Shown here in pieces: positions 56,601 to 64,000 of a stretch of DNA of 64,000 nucleotides (its first letter is position 1; the number at the start of each line of letters is the position of its first letter). Under the pieces are notes generated by a model. The model searched no databases and was not told where the DNA came from. It saw only the letters and a program-made list of their open reading frames with translations. The stretch comes from Millisia brevis NBRC 105863 (GTDB lineage Bacteria; Actinomycetota; Actinomycetes; Mycobacteriales; Mycobacteriaceae). The stretch lies in NCBI RefSeq assembly GCF_001552615.1, contig NZ_BCRN01000009.1:178230-242229 (forward strand), given 5' to 3'. A program made the position numbers and the translations under genes.

Positions 56601-57193
56601 GCCGGCCGCCGTCGTCCGCCCCGGACTATCGTGCGGTTCCCGACCGGCGCAAACCGTCCGGTTCCCGGGCGGAGGACGACAACCGTTTCGGAGGCGAGTA
56701 CGCTTCGTCGGACCCACTTTTCGACGGAGGGGCGGGACGGGGCGGCCGACACGACCGCGAGCATCCCGACGATGCATCCGGCTATTCACAGGTTGCGCCC
56801 GGTGCCGCCTACCCCGGGGAGGACGACTACATGACATCCGAGACCGATTCCGCCGGCAGTCGACGTATCGGCTCGCATCGCGCCCCCACCGGCGCGATCC
56901 CCGTGGTCCCCGTCCCCACCGATGGAAGCTACGGCGGGCGCCGCCATCGCCGTTCGGCCGAGGAAGCAGCCGCGGGTTCCGACGTCGAGCAGACGACATC
57001 CGCTCCGACCTCCCCTGCTCGGCAGGACGGCCGGTACCGCAACGAGGCCCCTGCGGCCCCGCGCAACGGCAACGGTCACCGCTACGGCGACGCCGAGCCC
57101 GAGCAGGACTCCGACGACTCCAACGGTCGGCACGCCGCCACTACCGGCGCGATCACGGTCAGCGAGTTGCTCGCCCGCCAGCGTCGGGACTGA
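53648..57193 (+). CDS. mmpL3: MmpL3 trehalose monomycolate transporter
   Basis: 1181 residues. This RND protein has twelve TM helices, two porter domains and the proton-relay pairs Asp248-Tyr249 (GLAIDYGLFMVSRFREE) and Asp598-Tyr599 (GLSTDYEIFLVSRIVEA). It flips trehalose monomycolate for mycolic acid assembly, so the host makes mycolic acids. The C-terminal tail from ~700 on is ~480 residues of disordered Pro/Gly/Ala/Asp-rich sequence, much longer than in M. tuberculosis (944 residues in all). It starts at GTG 53648, one base after the NYN stop. Confidence 0.96.
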   Translation: MFDRWGTVVHRFRYTVLGVVVVALLGMAGFGLSLNDHLSQSGWDDPGSASVIGAQLADDTFGRDTNSDVLVMYTAPPGTTITDPTFRSQVKASLDSLPVNHPDQIEKVNASFITSASLASADGTVGVASIAIQGDDDTARANNFRDVRDVFYIDGVDVQLAGLLPITGALNDTMAQDIKRMEILAFPAVGILLFFVFGGAVAAALPLIVGGLTVFGANGIVRLITEFTEVNNFVASVVSLIGFGLAIDYGLFMVSRFREELADGRSVPDAVRRTVATAGRTVVFSATIIIASLGGLILFPQGFLKSVAYGSIATVGLAAFTSITVLPAILGILGRRVDALSFKAIRQTKTSEEIENGFWGRLTRWVMKHPVKVTVPVVAALLLLTLPAGNIAFGGINEDYLPPNNVTREAQEHFDELFPGLRTEPLKLVVQNAQGPQIGTLMGEASNAPGLVETFTIENIDNNAGVAVLKAGLVDRNDYNATIQYLRSMPVPDGVNVYVAGTPAIEHDSIAALLDRLPLMLSLIVVVTTLLMFLTFGSLVLPIKAILATGLSLGATMGILTWIFVDGHGSELLNFTPGGIMAPVLVLIVAIIFGLSTDYEIFLVSRIVEARAHGASTAEAVRIGTAHTGRIITAAALILIVVTGAFAFSDLVMMKYISYGMIAALIIDATVIRMLFVPATMKLLGDDSWWAPAWMKRLQERIGLAEPISDADAIPANVPQLEPVGVIPLMEAGAEGGEPMTVPIPRIEPRGMPSRRARRRIEEPAPTATHRPAELDMVGADGGGPGSGPGRRATPQRGPLRPPPSQPPSQPRPNDDEPRYAPAHFAQTAPADPRAAGPDGPPEPRFDAAGSRPNGAPEANPAAGRPGAVNGVNGGVNGTDAAHGASPHGADDDAYAGPPTQQYPAGLIPPPYLDDDEYDDEYGNEPAVNGGAPGHPGSPARDGAPASASQQRPIESWLAELRSTSTEAAPEAPAPTHSPINGGAGRPPSSAPDYRAVPDRRKPSGSRAEDDNRFGGEYASSDPLFDGGAGRGGRHDREHPDDASGYSQVAPGAAYPGEDDYMTSETDSAGSRRIGSHRAPTGAIPVVPVPTDGSYGGRRHRRSAEEAAAGSDVEQTTSAPTSPARQDGRYRNEAPAAPRNGNGHRYGDAEPEQDSDDSNGRHAATTGAITVSELLARQRRD

Positions 57194-57197
57194 TCCC

Positions 57198-57251
57198 GGG
57201 GCCGGTTATCCGGGCCGGTCTTCCGGGGCCGAACTGCTCGGGCCGGTTCGA
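57198..57251. repeat. degenerate tandem GGGCCGG repeats between mmpL3 and DUF1707 gene
   Basis: Four imperfect copies of a ~14-base unit beginning gggccggt lie between the convergent stops. No clean terminator stem was found, but the repeats may fold. Confidence 0.5.
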
Positions 57252-57263
57252 CGCGGGCACCGA

Positions 57264-57911
57264 TCACCAGCCGCGGCGGCCCCGCGAGTACCGCACGTTG
57301 ACCGTGCCCATCCGGGTATGCCCGGACACGATCAGGTGCACGCTTCCCGCCCGGCCGCCCTCCGGAAGGTCACTCTTGACCGTTCCGGCCGATACCCGCA
57401 GGTTCCGGACGTCGGCGGTGGAACCGGGCGGCAGGATCAGGTGCACGGTGCTGCCGTAGTCGTCGATATCGACGTGAATGGCCGGCGGCAGCGCCGCGAC
57501 CCGGGCGTAGTTGAGCTTGATGGTCGAGAACTTCGAGACGATCCGCATCCGCTCCGGCACCGGCCAGTCGCCCTTGCGAGTGACGGTCGACATCGTGTTG
57601 TGCAGCACCACCGGCTCGCCGTCGACCGCGTGCCAGTGCTGGTCGACAGCGGGCGCCGCGGCGGGCGGGGCGCTCGGCAACGGGGTTCCCCCGCGCAGTT
57701 CGAGACCGGGCAGGTCGATGATCACCGCGTTGAGTTCGCCGCGGGTCCGAGCGGCCAGGGCGGTGTCGACGCGTTCGGTGAATTCGCCGAGGGACAGCAT
57801 GCCGCGGCCCACGGCCTTCTGGAGCAGACCGGCGACGTGTTCGCGTTCGGCGTCGCTGACACGCAGGTCGCGGGCGTCGACTCCGTACGGCGGCCGAGGT
57901 TCGTGGTCCAT
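57264..57911 (-). CDS. DUF1707 (SHOCT-like) protein
   Basis: 215 residues. The DUF1707 domain covers ~10-65 (DLRVSDAEREHVAGLLQKAV, GMLSLGEFTERVDTALAART, RGELNAVIIDLPG). A C-terminal beta-strand repeat region (IHVDIDDYGSTVHLILPPGS, VSAGTVKSDLPEGG) resembles the DUF2154/LiaF-like toast-rack fold. The function is unknown; membrane-stress roles have been suggested for similar C-domains. ATG 57911 is the natural start. Confidence 0.88.
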   Translation of the reverse strand: MDHEPRPPYGVDARDLRVSDAEREHVAGLLQKAVGRGMLSLGEFTERVDTALAARTRGELNAVIIDLPGLELRGGTPLPSAPPAAAPAVDQHWHAVDGEPVVLHNTMSTVTRKGDWPVPERMRIVSKFSTIKLNYARVAALPPAIHVDIDDYGSTVHLILPPGSTADVRNLRVSAGTVKSDLPEGGRAGSVHLIVSGHTRMGTVNVRYSRGRRGW

Positions 57912-58114
57912 ACCGACCAGCCTAGGTCCGCTCCGGTCACCGTGCGGGGCGCCACACGACCTGCGGACCGCACCTCGGCGGCCGGCTCCGGCGGCGCTCG
58001 GCACCCGCGGCGACACTCCGAGGAGACCGTCCAGTACCCGCTGTGACCACGGCGTTGATCCCCGGTCCCGGGGGCCCGTCTGCTCCCGGAAGGTTGCGCG
58101 GGTAAATTTTTCCT

Positions 58115-59671
58115 GTGCCCGTTTCCCGACGCGAGATGCGGTCGAGTCTGCGTTTCCGCTGGGTGATGTACATGGCGTCGATGCTGCTGGCGAACTTTCT
58201 CGGCGCGATTCTGGTTTTTGCCTTCATCCGGTACGGCCTGCCGATGCCGCTCGACCAGTTGACCGCCGATCAGCAGCTGCAGACGTCGAGCATCTTCGCC
58301 ACGTATCTGGTCTTCGCGGCCGTCGTCAGCCTGGCTTTCGCGGCGCGCAACGTGCGGATCATCGAGCGGTGGCGCCGCCGCGGCGGCCCGCCGACCCGGG
58401 TGGAGCAGATGGCTGCGTTGCACGCACCGCTGCGGCAGGCGATCGTGCATCTGGGGCTGTGGGCTTTCGGCAGCATCCTGTTCCTGCTGCTGACGATCCG
58501 CACGATGCCGTCGCTGGCGCTGGCGATCGTCGCGACCGTATTGATGGCCGCGACCAGCACCTTCGGCTTCACCTACATGCTCGGCGAACGCATCCTGCGC
58601 CCGCTGGCGGCCCGCGCGCTGTCCCAGGGCCGATTCGACCGCACCTTGGCACCCGGCGTCGGCGCCCGCATGCTGATGACCTGGGGAATGGGCACCGCGG
58701 TGCCGGCGACGGGCATCGTGATGCTCGCCCTGGTCCCGTTGACCACCGATCTGCGCTTCGACACCCGGGCATTCGCCCTGGCCGTGTTGGCGCTGGCACT
58801 GCTGGCGATGTTCCAGGCGTTGGTGATGTCGCTGCTGACCACCGGGCATATCGCCGACCCGATCCGTCAGCTCGGCCAGGCGATCTCGATGGCCCAGAAG
58901 GGTGCGGACGACGTCAGCGTCGAGATCTTCGACGGCAGTGCGATCGGCCGCCTGCAGGTTGGCTTCAACCGGATGATGGAGGAGCTCGGCACCCGGCGGC
59001 AGCTGCGGGAGCTGTTCGGTCGGCACGTCGGCGAGGAGGTCGCCCGGCGGGCGCTGCAGTCCGGGACCGAACTCGGCGGTGAGACCCGCTTCGTCGCGGT
59101 GCTCTTCGTCGACATGATCGGCTCGACCGCTGCCGCCGCGGAGCGCCCGCCCAACGAGGTCGTCGACACGCTCAACGAGCTGTTCCGGGTGGTCGTCGAC
59201 GTCGTCGACCGGCACAACGGATTCGTCAACAAGTTTGTGGGCGATGCCGCGTTGGCGATCTTCGGCGCCCCGCTCAACCAGCCGGACGCACCGACCGAGG
59301 CGCTGGCCGCGGCCCGGGAGCTGCGACGGGTGCTGATCGGCGTCAAGGACCTCGATGTCGGCATCGGCGTCTCCGCGGGCCTGGCGGTCGCCGGCAATAT
59401 CGGGTCGGCGGAGCGGTTCGAGTACACCGTGATCGGCGACCCGGTCAACGAGGCGTCCCGGCTGACCGAACTGGCCAAGCTGCGCCCTGGCCGGGTGCTC
59501 GCCTCGTCGTCGGCGCTGTACTTCGCCGATGAGGAGGAGGCGGCGCACTGGACCACCGACGGGGAGAAGGTGCGGCTGCGCGGGCGCCGGCGGCCGACGT
59601 CGCTGGTCTGGCCGACCGACGTTCCCGAATCCCCGATCACCATGCCCGTCGAGGGCGGACACCGCGGCTGA
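58115..59671 (+). CDS. membrane-bound class III adenylate cyclase with HAMP domain
   Basis: 518 residues. Six TM helices (~16-240) lead into a HAMP domain (~240-295, ADPIRQLGQAISMAQKGADD) and a class III catalytic domain (~325-485). All key residues are present: metal Asp333 (LFVDMIGST) and Asp377, purine-recognising Lys373 (NKFVGDAALAIFG) and Asp442, and Asn445 and Arg449 (YTVIGDPVNEASRL). An active cyclase specific for ATP is predicted. The build matches the M. tuberculosis Rv1318c-Rv1320c/Rv3645 type. It starts at GTG 58115. Confidence 0.94.
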   Translation: MPVSRREMRSSLRFRWVMYMASMLLANFLGAILVFAFIRYGLPMPLDQLTADQQLQTSSIFATYLVFAAVVSLAFAARNVRIIERWRRRGGPPTRVEQMAALHAPLRQAIVHLGLWAFGSILFLLLTIRTMPSLALAIVATVLMAATSTFGFTYMLGERILRPLAARALSQGRFDRTLAPGVGARMLMTWGMGTAVPATGIVMLALVPLTTDLRFDTRAFALAVLALALLAMFQALVMSLLTTGHIADPIRQLGQAISMAQKGADDVSVEIFDGSAIGRLQVGFNRMMEELGTRRQLRELFGRHVGEEVARRALQSGTELGGETRFVAVLFVDMIGSTAAAAERPPNEVVDTLNELFRVVVDVVDRHNGFVNKFVGDAALAIFGAPLNQPDAPTEALAAARELRRVLIGVKDLDVGIGVSAGLAVAGNIGSAERFEYTVIGDPVNEASRLTELAKLRPGRVLASSSALYFADEEEAAHWTTDGEKVRLRGRRRPTSLVWPTDVPESPITMPVEGGHRG

Positions 59672-59713
59672 GCCGTTGCCCGGGCCGTTCCTCGGCGGCG
59701 TTAGGCTGAACCC

Positions 59714-60106
59714 GTGCGACGAACGACGGCTCTGCTGGTCCTCGATGTGGTTCTCGTGGTCGCTTTTTGCGCGATCGGCCGACGCTCCCACGAGGAGGCG
59801 TCCTCGCTGACCGGACTGGCGAACACCGCGTGGCCCTTCCTCAGCGGCCTGGCCGCCGGTTGGCTGGTGGTGGCCGCCCGGCTGCGCGGACAGCTCGGCG
59901 GCTCGCCGGGCGCCGATCCGGCCGCGGTCCTCCCCTCCGGGGTGATCATCTGGGCCGCGACGCTGGTGATCGGCATGATCCTGCGCGTGGTGTCCGGTCA
60001 GGGGACCGCGGTGAGCTTCGTGATCGTGGCCGGCACCGTGCTGGCGATCTTCCTTTTGGGGCCGCGCGCCCTTCTGGCGGTCCGCCGCCGGCGTCTGACC
60101 GTCTGA
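59714..60106 (+). CDS. DUF3054 small membrane protein
   Basis: 130 residues with four TM helices: TALLVLDVVLVVAFCAIGRR (ending in the RRSHE stretch typical of the family), TAWPFLSGLAAGWLVVA, VIIWAATLVIGMILRVVSG and VSFVIVAGTVLAIFLLGPRA. Function unknown. Start GTG 59714 lies 42 bases after the cyclase, so an operon is possible. Confidence 0.88.
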   Translation: MRRTTALLVLDVVLVVAFCAIGRRSHEEASSLTGLANTAWPFLSGLAAGWLVVAARLRGQLGGSPGADPAAVLPSGVIIWAATLVIGMILRVVSGQGTAVSFVIVAGTVLAIFLLGPRALLAVRRRRLTV

Positions 60107-60112
60107 TCCGTC

Positions 60113-60164
60113 CGTCCGAAAAGCCCGTCCGAAAAGCCGGTCCGACGGCCCGTCCGACCGGGCC
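60113..60164. repeat. short tandem repeats between convergent genes
   Basis: Two exact copies of cgtccgaaaagcc (60113-60125, 60126-60138) are followed by two diverged copies, ggtccgacggcc and cgtccgaccgggcc. They fill the gap between the DUF3054 and pseudo-transpeptidase stops. Confidence 0.8.
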
Positions 60165-60168
60165 GACG

Positions 60169-61809
60169 CTACTCGCGCGGCGCGGCGACCCCGGTCAGGA
60201 ATCGATCGAGCATGCGGTCGACGTGTTGGGGGCCCTCGGCGTCGTCGATGTAGACCGCGTACGCCAGGTCCTGGCCGATTCCGAAGATCCACCGATCGGT
60301 GCCCCCGGTGCCGCTGAGACCGCGCGGTCCCACGGCGGCGCGCAGTCGCTCGTAGACCGAGGCCGGCAGGTCGGGGATCTCCCCGTAGACGGTGGTCGGA
60401 CGTTCGAAGACCACCGAGGGGCTCGGCACCGATCCACGGGCGATCGACGCCGCGAACATCGCCAGGCCGAAGGTGGTGACATCCATGTTCCCGCCCTGCG
60501 CGACCGCCCGGAACTGGGAGACCTCGAAGTTTCCGGTGTGGAACCGGGCGATGGCGGTGTCGAGACCGTCGATGCCGAATTGGGCGCCGGCGCCGAGCCC
60601 TCGGGCGACATCGGCAGGATCCAGATTGTCCGCGGTACCCGCCGCGGCCAGGGCGCCGGCGAGGTCGGCGACCGAGTGCATGTCGACGAATACCGAATCA
60701 TCCGCGGCGTTGGAGTAGCTGTTCTGGGCGGCGGCGACGATCGCGCCGGTCGAGGGGCGGATCGCGACCAGGGCGGCCGGCGTGGTCGAGTCGACCACAG
60801 CCTCCTCTGCGGCGAGCTGGATGTGTGCGTCGAGGGTCGTCCGCAGGTTCGGCGGCGGCGGACCCTGATAGCCGGCCTGTCGCAGCGTGTCCTCGGGCGT
60901 CACCAGGTCGACCTCCCACCCGGCGGTAGCGTCGCGGTCGGCCTGCCAGATCCCGCGGTAGATGTCGAGCAGCGGTGAGGTGATCCGACGATCTCCCACG
61001 ATCAGCGCGGGCTGCCCGACCACCCGCACCCCGGGAATCGCCCGAATGCGGTCCTCGAGCACGGCGAAGTCGTCATTGCGCAGCCGCACCACCTGAGTGG
61101 GGGCGCCACCCGAGGCGGCGAGGGCCTGCTGCATGACCTCCGGGGTCACCAGCGGAGCGACGACGTTGATCACGCCGGCCAGCGCGGTGGTCGACGCGAC
61201 GGGATCGGGCATCGCCGCAGGATCGAGTTCGATCGCGTGCACGGTCTGTTCGTTCATCAGCACCGAACCGTCGGTGGTGAGCACCTGCGCCGGCGCCGCA
61301 TCGGTTCGGCGATAGGTCAGCGAGCCGTCGGCGGTCAGCGACGACATCAATACCGCCGGGTCCCAGAGCACCCGCCACCCGACCGCCAGCTCGCGCACGG
61401 TGCCCTGGGAGGTCAGCTTCCAGGTGCGATCGTCGCGGGGGTCGGGTATCCGCTTGGCGTCGGGGAAGGTCCAGGTCGATTCGAGGGTGAAGAACGCGGA
61501 ATTGCGGTCCAGGCCGATCAACTGCACCGCGGAACTGGAGAACTGCGCGTCGCCGGTCGGATCGAGATTTCCGAACATCGACGTGATCGCGGCGGATGCG
61601 GCGCTCGGATAGGAGGTGATGTCCGCGGCGCCGTCGATATCGCGCTCGTTGAGGGCGGTGACGAAGTCGTCGACCGCGCTGACGGCGGCGGGCGCCGGGG
61701 CGGTGCGGATGCGGTAGACCACGAAGCCGACGATCAGCAGGATGACAACCGCCAACGCGAGATACCGGTAGCGCCGCTTGGCGGCGATCCAGGTTCTCAA
61801 CGGCGTCAT
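60169..61809 (-). CDS. NTF2/PBP-type protein with lost transpeptidase motifs (pseudoenzyme)
   Basis: 546 residues. One N-terminal TM anchor (LALAVVILLIVGFVVYRIR) is followed by an NTF2-like domain (~40-160), a PBP dimerisation region and a C-terminal domain alignable with its intact neighbour (ALVAIRPSTGAIVAAAQNSY, matching AIVAIRPSTGGIVAVAQSPA). The SxxK serine site is replaced by sequence around DSVFVDMHSVADL, the stretch with SxN is deleted, and KTG reads LSGTGGTD. The frame is intact, so this is a conserved pseudoenzyme or regulator and not a decayed gene. Confidence 0.85.
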   Translation of the reverse strand: MTPLRTWIAAKRRYRYLALAVVILLIVGFVVYRIRTAPAPAAVSAVDDFVTALNERDIDGAADITSYPSAASAAITSMFGNLDPTGDAQFSSSAVQLIGLDRNSAFFTLESTWTFPDAKRIPDPRDDRTWKLTSQGTVRELAVGWRVLWDPAVLMSSLTADGSLTYRRTDAAPAQVLTTDGSVLMNEQTVHAIELDPAAMPDPVASTTALAGVINVVAPLVTPEVMQQALAASGGAPTQVVRLRNDDFAVLEDRIRAIPGVRVVGQPALIVGDRRITSPLLDIYRGIWQADRDATAGWEVDLVTPEDTLRQAGYQGPPPPNLRTTLDAHIQLAAEEAVVDSTTPAALVAIRPSTGAIVAAAQNSYSNAADDSVFVDMHSVADLAGALAAAGTADNLDPADVARGLGAGAQFGIDGLDTAIARFHTGNFEVSQFRAVAQGGNMDVTTFGLAMFAASIARGSVPSPSVVFERPTTVYGEIPDLPASVYERLRAAVGPRGLSGTGGTDRWIFGIGQDLAYAVYIDDAEGPQHVDRMLDRFLTGVAAPRE

Positions 61810-62063
61810 ACCTCAATAATCACACAAGTCACACCCGTAACGTTAGATCACGAGTGCCACGGCACGTCCTGATGTCGGCCGACCATCAGTGCACACAGCC
61901 CGGCAAACCGGACCGCCCTCGATGTACAGACTTACCCGAGTCGGGCAGCGCCTCAGCCGCGCCCGCGCATTACCAGAGTAGCGACAGAATCGGACTCCCG
62001 ACACGGCCCGGTCGATGCAATCGGACATCACATATGTCCGACCGGACCGGCCGTGATCGGGGC
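61810..62063. other. intergenic region between the two PBP paralogs
   Basis: These 254 bases hold no credible gene; the plus-strand frames here are short or antisense. The AT-richer stretch just upstream of 61809 (near 61810-61860) probably carries the promoter of the pseudo-transpeptidase, so the two genes need not be one operon. Confidence 0.45.
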
Positions 62064-63842
62064 TCAGCGCAGGAAGCTTCCGGCGGCCGCGAGGGCCGGC
62101 GCGCTCGAGCCACCCTGGGTCACCAGCACGGCAAAGGCCAGGTCGTCCTTGATGCCGATGAACCAGCCGTGGTCGGCGTTGCCGTCGGACTCCGCCGTCC
62201 CGGTCTTGCCGAGCAGATCGGGGATGTCGGCGAGCGAGGTGGCGGTGCCGGCGGTGACGGTCTCGCGCATCATCGTGCGCAGATCGGCGACGATCGCCGG
62301 GTCGATCGCGGTTGTGGTCTGATCGGCGGTGGCGGGTTGGCCGTTGATAATCATCGGCATCGGGGTGGTCCCGTGTGCGATCGAGGCGGCGACCACGGCC
62401 ATCCCGAACGGTGACGCGGTGACCTGCCCCTGACCGATGCCGGCTTCGACGCGTTCGGCCGGGGTATTGGCGATCGGGACGGATCCGGTGACGGTGGTGA
62501 GGCCGGGTGTGACGTAGTCGACGCCGAGGCCGTAGGACAGGGCGGTATTGGCGAGGGCATCCGGAGGCAGGTCGACCGCCAACCGGCCCATGGTGGTGTT
62601 GCAGGAGCGGGCGAAGGCGGTGTGCAGCGGCACGGTGCCCAGGTCGAAGTTGTCGTCGTTCGGGATGGTCCGGCCTTCGATATTGGCTGTACCGGGGCAG
62701 GCGAGCATCGTGTCCGGGGTCAGGCTGCCGTTGCTTGCCGTCAGCGCCGCCGTGGCGGTGACGGTCTTGAACGTGGAGCCGGGCGGGTAGAGCCCCGTCA
62801 GGGCGATGGAACCGGCCGCGTCGCCGGCCGGACTTTGAGCGACGGCGACGATGCCACCGGTCGATGGCCGAATCGCCACGATAGCCGCGGGGGTGGACAC
62901 CGAGGCGAGCGCATTCTCCGCGGCCAGCTGGGAAGTCAGATCGAGGGTGGTGCTGATATCGGCGAAGGTGCCGGGCGCCGCCTGCCAGAGGTTCGAGGTG
63001 ACCGCACCGTTGGCGTCACGCAGGTCGACCGACCATCCGGAGGCTCGATCCTCCTGCTGGTTCCACTCGTCGGTCAGATCGGCAAGGGCGGGGGACGCCA
63101 GGGCCCGGTCCACGGTCAGCAACCGCAGCTGGTCGATCAGGGTCACGCCGGGCAGGGCTGCGAGCTGACTGCGGATGGGCGCGACATCCTCCTGGCGCAG
63201 CGACACCACTCCGGCAGAGTTGGGAGAGGCCGCGGCAACCGAGCTCGCGATCGAGTCCGCGGTGATCGTCGGGACCGGCCCGGAGAGCAGCGCGGCGACC
63301 GCTGCTGAATCGGCATCTGGCCCGACGTTGACGATCGTCACCAGCTGTCGGGTCATCAGTTCACGCCCGCTGCTGTCGAGAATGCGCCCGGAGGTGGTGG
63401 GGGCGACCGAGGAGAGCACGACGGAGGTGTCCGTGGTCAGTCCGGGGACCAGGACCGCGGGATCCCAGGTGATAACCCGGCCGCCGTCGGAGTCCTCGGT
63501 CGATCCGGTGGTGGTGTACGTCCAGTTGTCTCCGTTGCCGAGGTCCCACTGGGCCTGGAGGCTGAATCCAGCGTCGTTGTTGGTGTCGGTGATCGTGTAC
63601 GTGACGGGGTGATCGGTGACGTCCATCCCGTTCCGCACTCCGTCGATGGCCGTGGCCGCCGCGGTGGGGTCGGAGGTGTCCTGTGCTGCGGTCGACGAGT
63701 CTCCCGCGTTGAGGGCATCGACGTATCGCTGGACAACCTCGCGAGTGGTATCGCTCACCGAGGTGCAGCCGGCCAGAAGCGCGGACGACAGCGCGAGGAC
63801 CAGTAGCGGAATGACGACGCGGAAACGGCCGATGTCTCCCAT
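62064..63842 (-). CDS. penicillin-binding protein lipoprotein (Rv2864c-like transpeptidase)
   Basis: 592 residues. A lipobox (SSALLAGCTS) follows the signal helix, then an NTF2-like MecA_N-type domain (~30-150), a dimerisation domain and a transpeptidase domain. The active-site motifs are STFK (356-359, GLYPPGSTFKTVTATAAL), SCN (413-415) and KTG (546-548, LGKTGTAESDG). It crosslinks peptidoglycan outside the membrane and should bind beta-lactams. NTF2-type PBPs of this build are the PBP-lipo/Rv2864c class of mycobacteria. It looks like the parent copy of the degenerate neighbour. Confidence 0.93.
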   Translation of the reverse strand: MGDIGRFRVVIPLLVLALSSALLAGCTSVSDTTREVVQRYVDALNAGDSSTAAQDTSDPTAAATAIDGVRNGMDVTDHPVTYTITDTNNDAGFSLQAQWDLGNGDNWTYTTTGSTEDSDGGRVITWDPAVLVPGLTTDTSVVLSSVAPTTSGRILDSSGRELMTRQLVTIVNVGPDADSAAVAALLSGPVPTITADSIASSVAAASPNSAGVVSLRQEDVAPIRSQLAALPGVTLIDQLRLLTVDRALASPALADLTDEWNQQEDRASGWSVDLRDANGAVTSNLWQAAPGTFADISTTLDLTSQLAAENALASVSTPAAIVAIRPSTGGIVAVAQSPAGDAAGSIALTGLYPPGSTFKTVTATAALTASNGSLTPDTMLACPGTANIEGRTIPNDDNFDLGTVPLHTAFARSCNTTMGRLAVDLPPDALANTALSYGLGVDYVTPGLTTVTGSVPIANTPAERVEAGIGQGQVTASPFGMAVVAASIAHGTTPMPMIINGQPATADQTTTAIDPAIVADLRTMMRETVTAGTATSLADIPDLLGKTGTAESDGNADHGWFIGIKDDLAFAVLVTQGGSSAPALAAAGSFLR

Positions 63843-63956
63843 TGGGCTGACTCTAACCCCGTAGGGGCCCAGTGTGGCGGCGGGCCCGCCGTGTATCCCA
63901 ATAGACCGAGTTGGGCGAGCTACATGTCGCCGGTCGTAAGAGTCCTGACATACGAA

Positions 63957-63997
63957 AAGACCCCCAACATATCCGCATGGGATACGTTGGGGGTCTT
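63957..63997 (-). terminator. intrinsic terminator of a gene beyond the right edge
   Basis: An 18-bp stem with one mismatch (aagacccccaacatatcc against its partner) surrounds a five-base loop. Read leftward it ends in cttttcg, so it probably ends a minus-strand gene lying right of the window and insulates the PBP gene. Confidence 0.75.
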
Positions 63998-64000
63998 CTC

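Noticed and set aside
53201..56764. 1187-codon open frame antisense to mmpL3
   Set aside because: It is composed of H/R/D/Q/G repeats with no fold, and the plus strand is a clear MmpL3. It is a shadow frame.
57722..60292. 856-codon minus frame across the cyclase and DUF3054 genes
   Set aside because: It overlaps two well-supported plus-strand genes and shows only low-complexity sequence.
60169..61809. Pseudogene call for the motif-less PBP
   Set aside because: The frame is intact over the whole length, with anchor and domains kept. Loss of catalysis alone does not make it a decayed gene.

Overview
The window is GC-rich, densely coding chromosomal DNA from an actinobacterium of the order Mycobacteriales. 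The marker genes are MmpL3 (trehalose monomycolate flippase, D-Y pairs at residues 248/249 and 598/599), SecA2, GTP-type PEP carboxykinase, and the run trmB / NYN protein / mmpL3 with two conserved genes and pckG on its left, which follows the Mycobacterium tuberculosis Rv0206c-Rv0211 neighbourhood as I remember it. A Gordonia, Nocardia or Tsukamurella-like genus fits best. I saw no transposase, integrase, phage gene, CRISPR array, rRNA or tRNA.

Layout. 1-5.4 kb, minus strand: an edge-truncated GT4 glycosyltransferase, an N-domain-less Clp-type AAA+ ATPase behind two small membrane proteins, and an EamA transporter, with a divergent LysR regulator (5.5-6.4 kb). 6.6-14.6 kb: an exopolysaccharide locus of BcsB-like, polytopic, BcsA-like GT2 and GT-C-like proteins, translationally overlapped, with an opposing glycoside hydrolase lipoprotein. 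14.8-22.2 kb: an NCS1 permease overlapping a urease operon (ureAB fusion, ureC, ureF, [AraC regulator, VOC protein], ureG, ureD). 22.2-29.3 kb: alkylsulfatase, TPR protein, SecA2, VOC protein. 29.35-35.24 kb: a stress island of a J-like/TPR/Fn3 protein, DoxX-like protein and lid-less Hsp70 on the minus strand, and a GrpE-like protein and TerD on the plus strand. 35.2-38.2 kb: serine hydrolase, azlCD exporter and its divergent XRE-cupin regulator.

38.3-47.0 kb: a hypothetical protein divergent from a cyclooxygenase/dioxygenase-like haem protein translationally coupled to a catalase-related haem protein, then a LuxR-type ATPase regulator, a methyltransferase and a ROK sugar kinase. 47.1-57.2 kb: pckG, a small calcium-motif protein and an Rv0209/Rv0210-like pair (all minus), then trmB, the NYN protein and mmpL3 (plus). 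57.3-63.8 kb: DUF1707 protein, membrane adenylate cyclase, DUF3054 protein, and two tandem NTF2-type penicillin-binding proteins, one of which has lost its catalytic motifs.

The best candidates for undescribed biology are (1) the Hsp70/GrpE-like/degenerate-J/TerD island, a possible private chaperone machine, (2) the dioxygenase plus catalase-related pair, a possible bacterial oxylipin pathway, with a striking set of operator-like dyads in front of it, and (3) the active and inactive PBP pair. Gene starts were adjusted where a ribosome binding site, an ATGA/GTGA overlap or a neighbouring gene decided between candidates; all calls come from reading the sequence without database searches.
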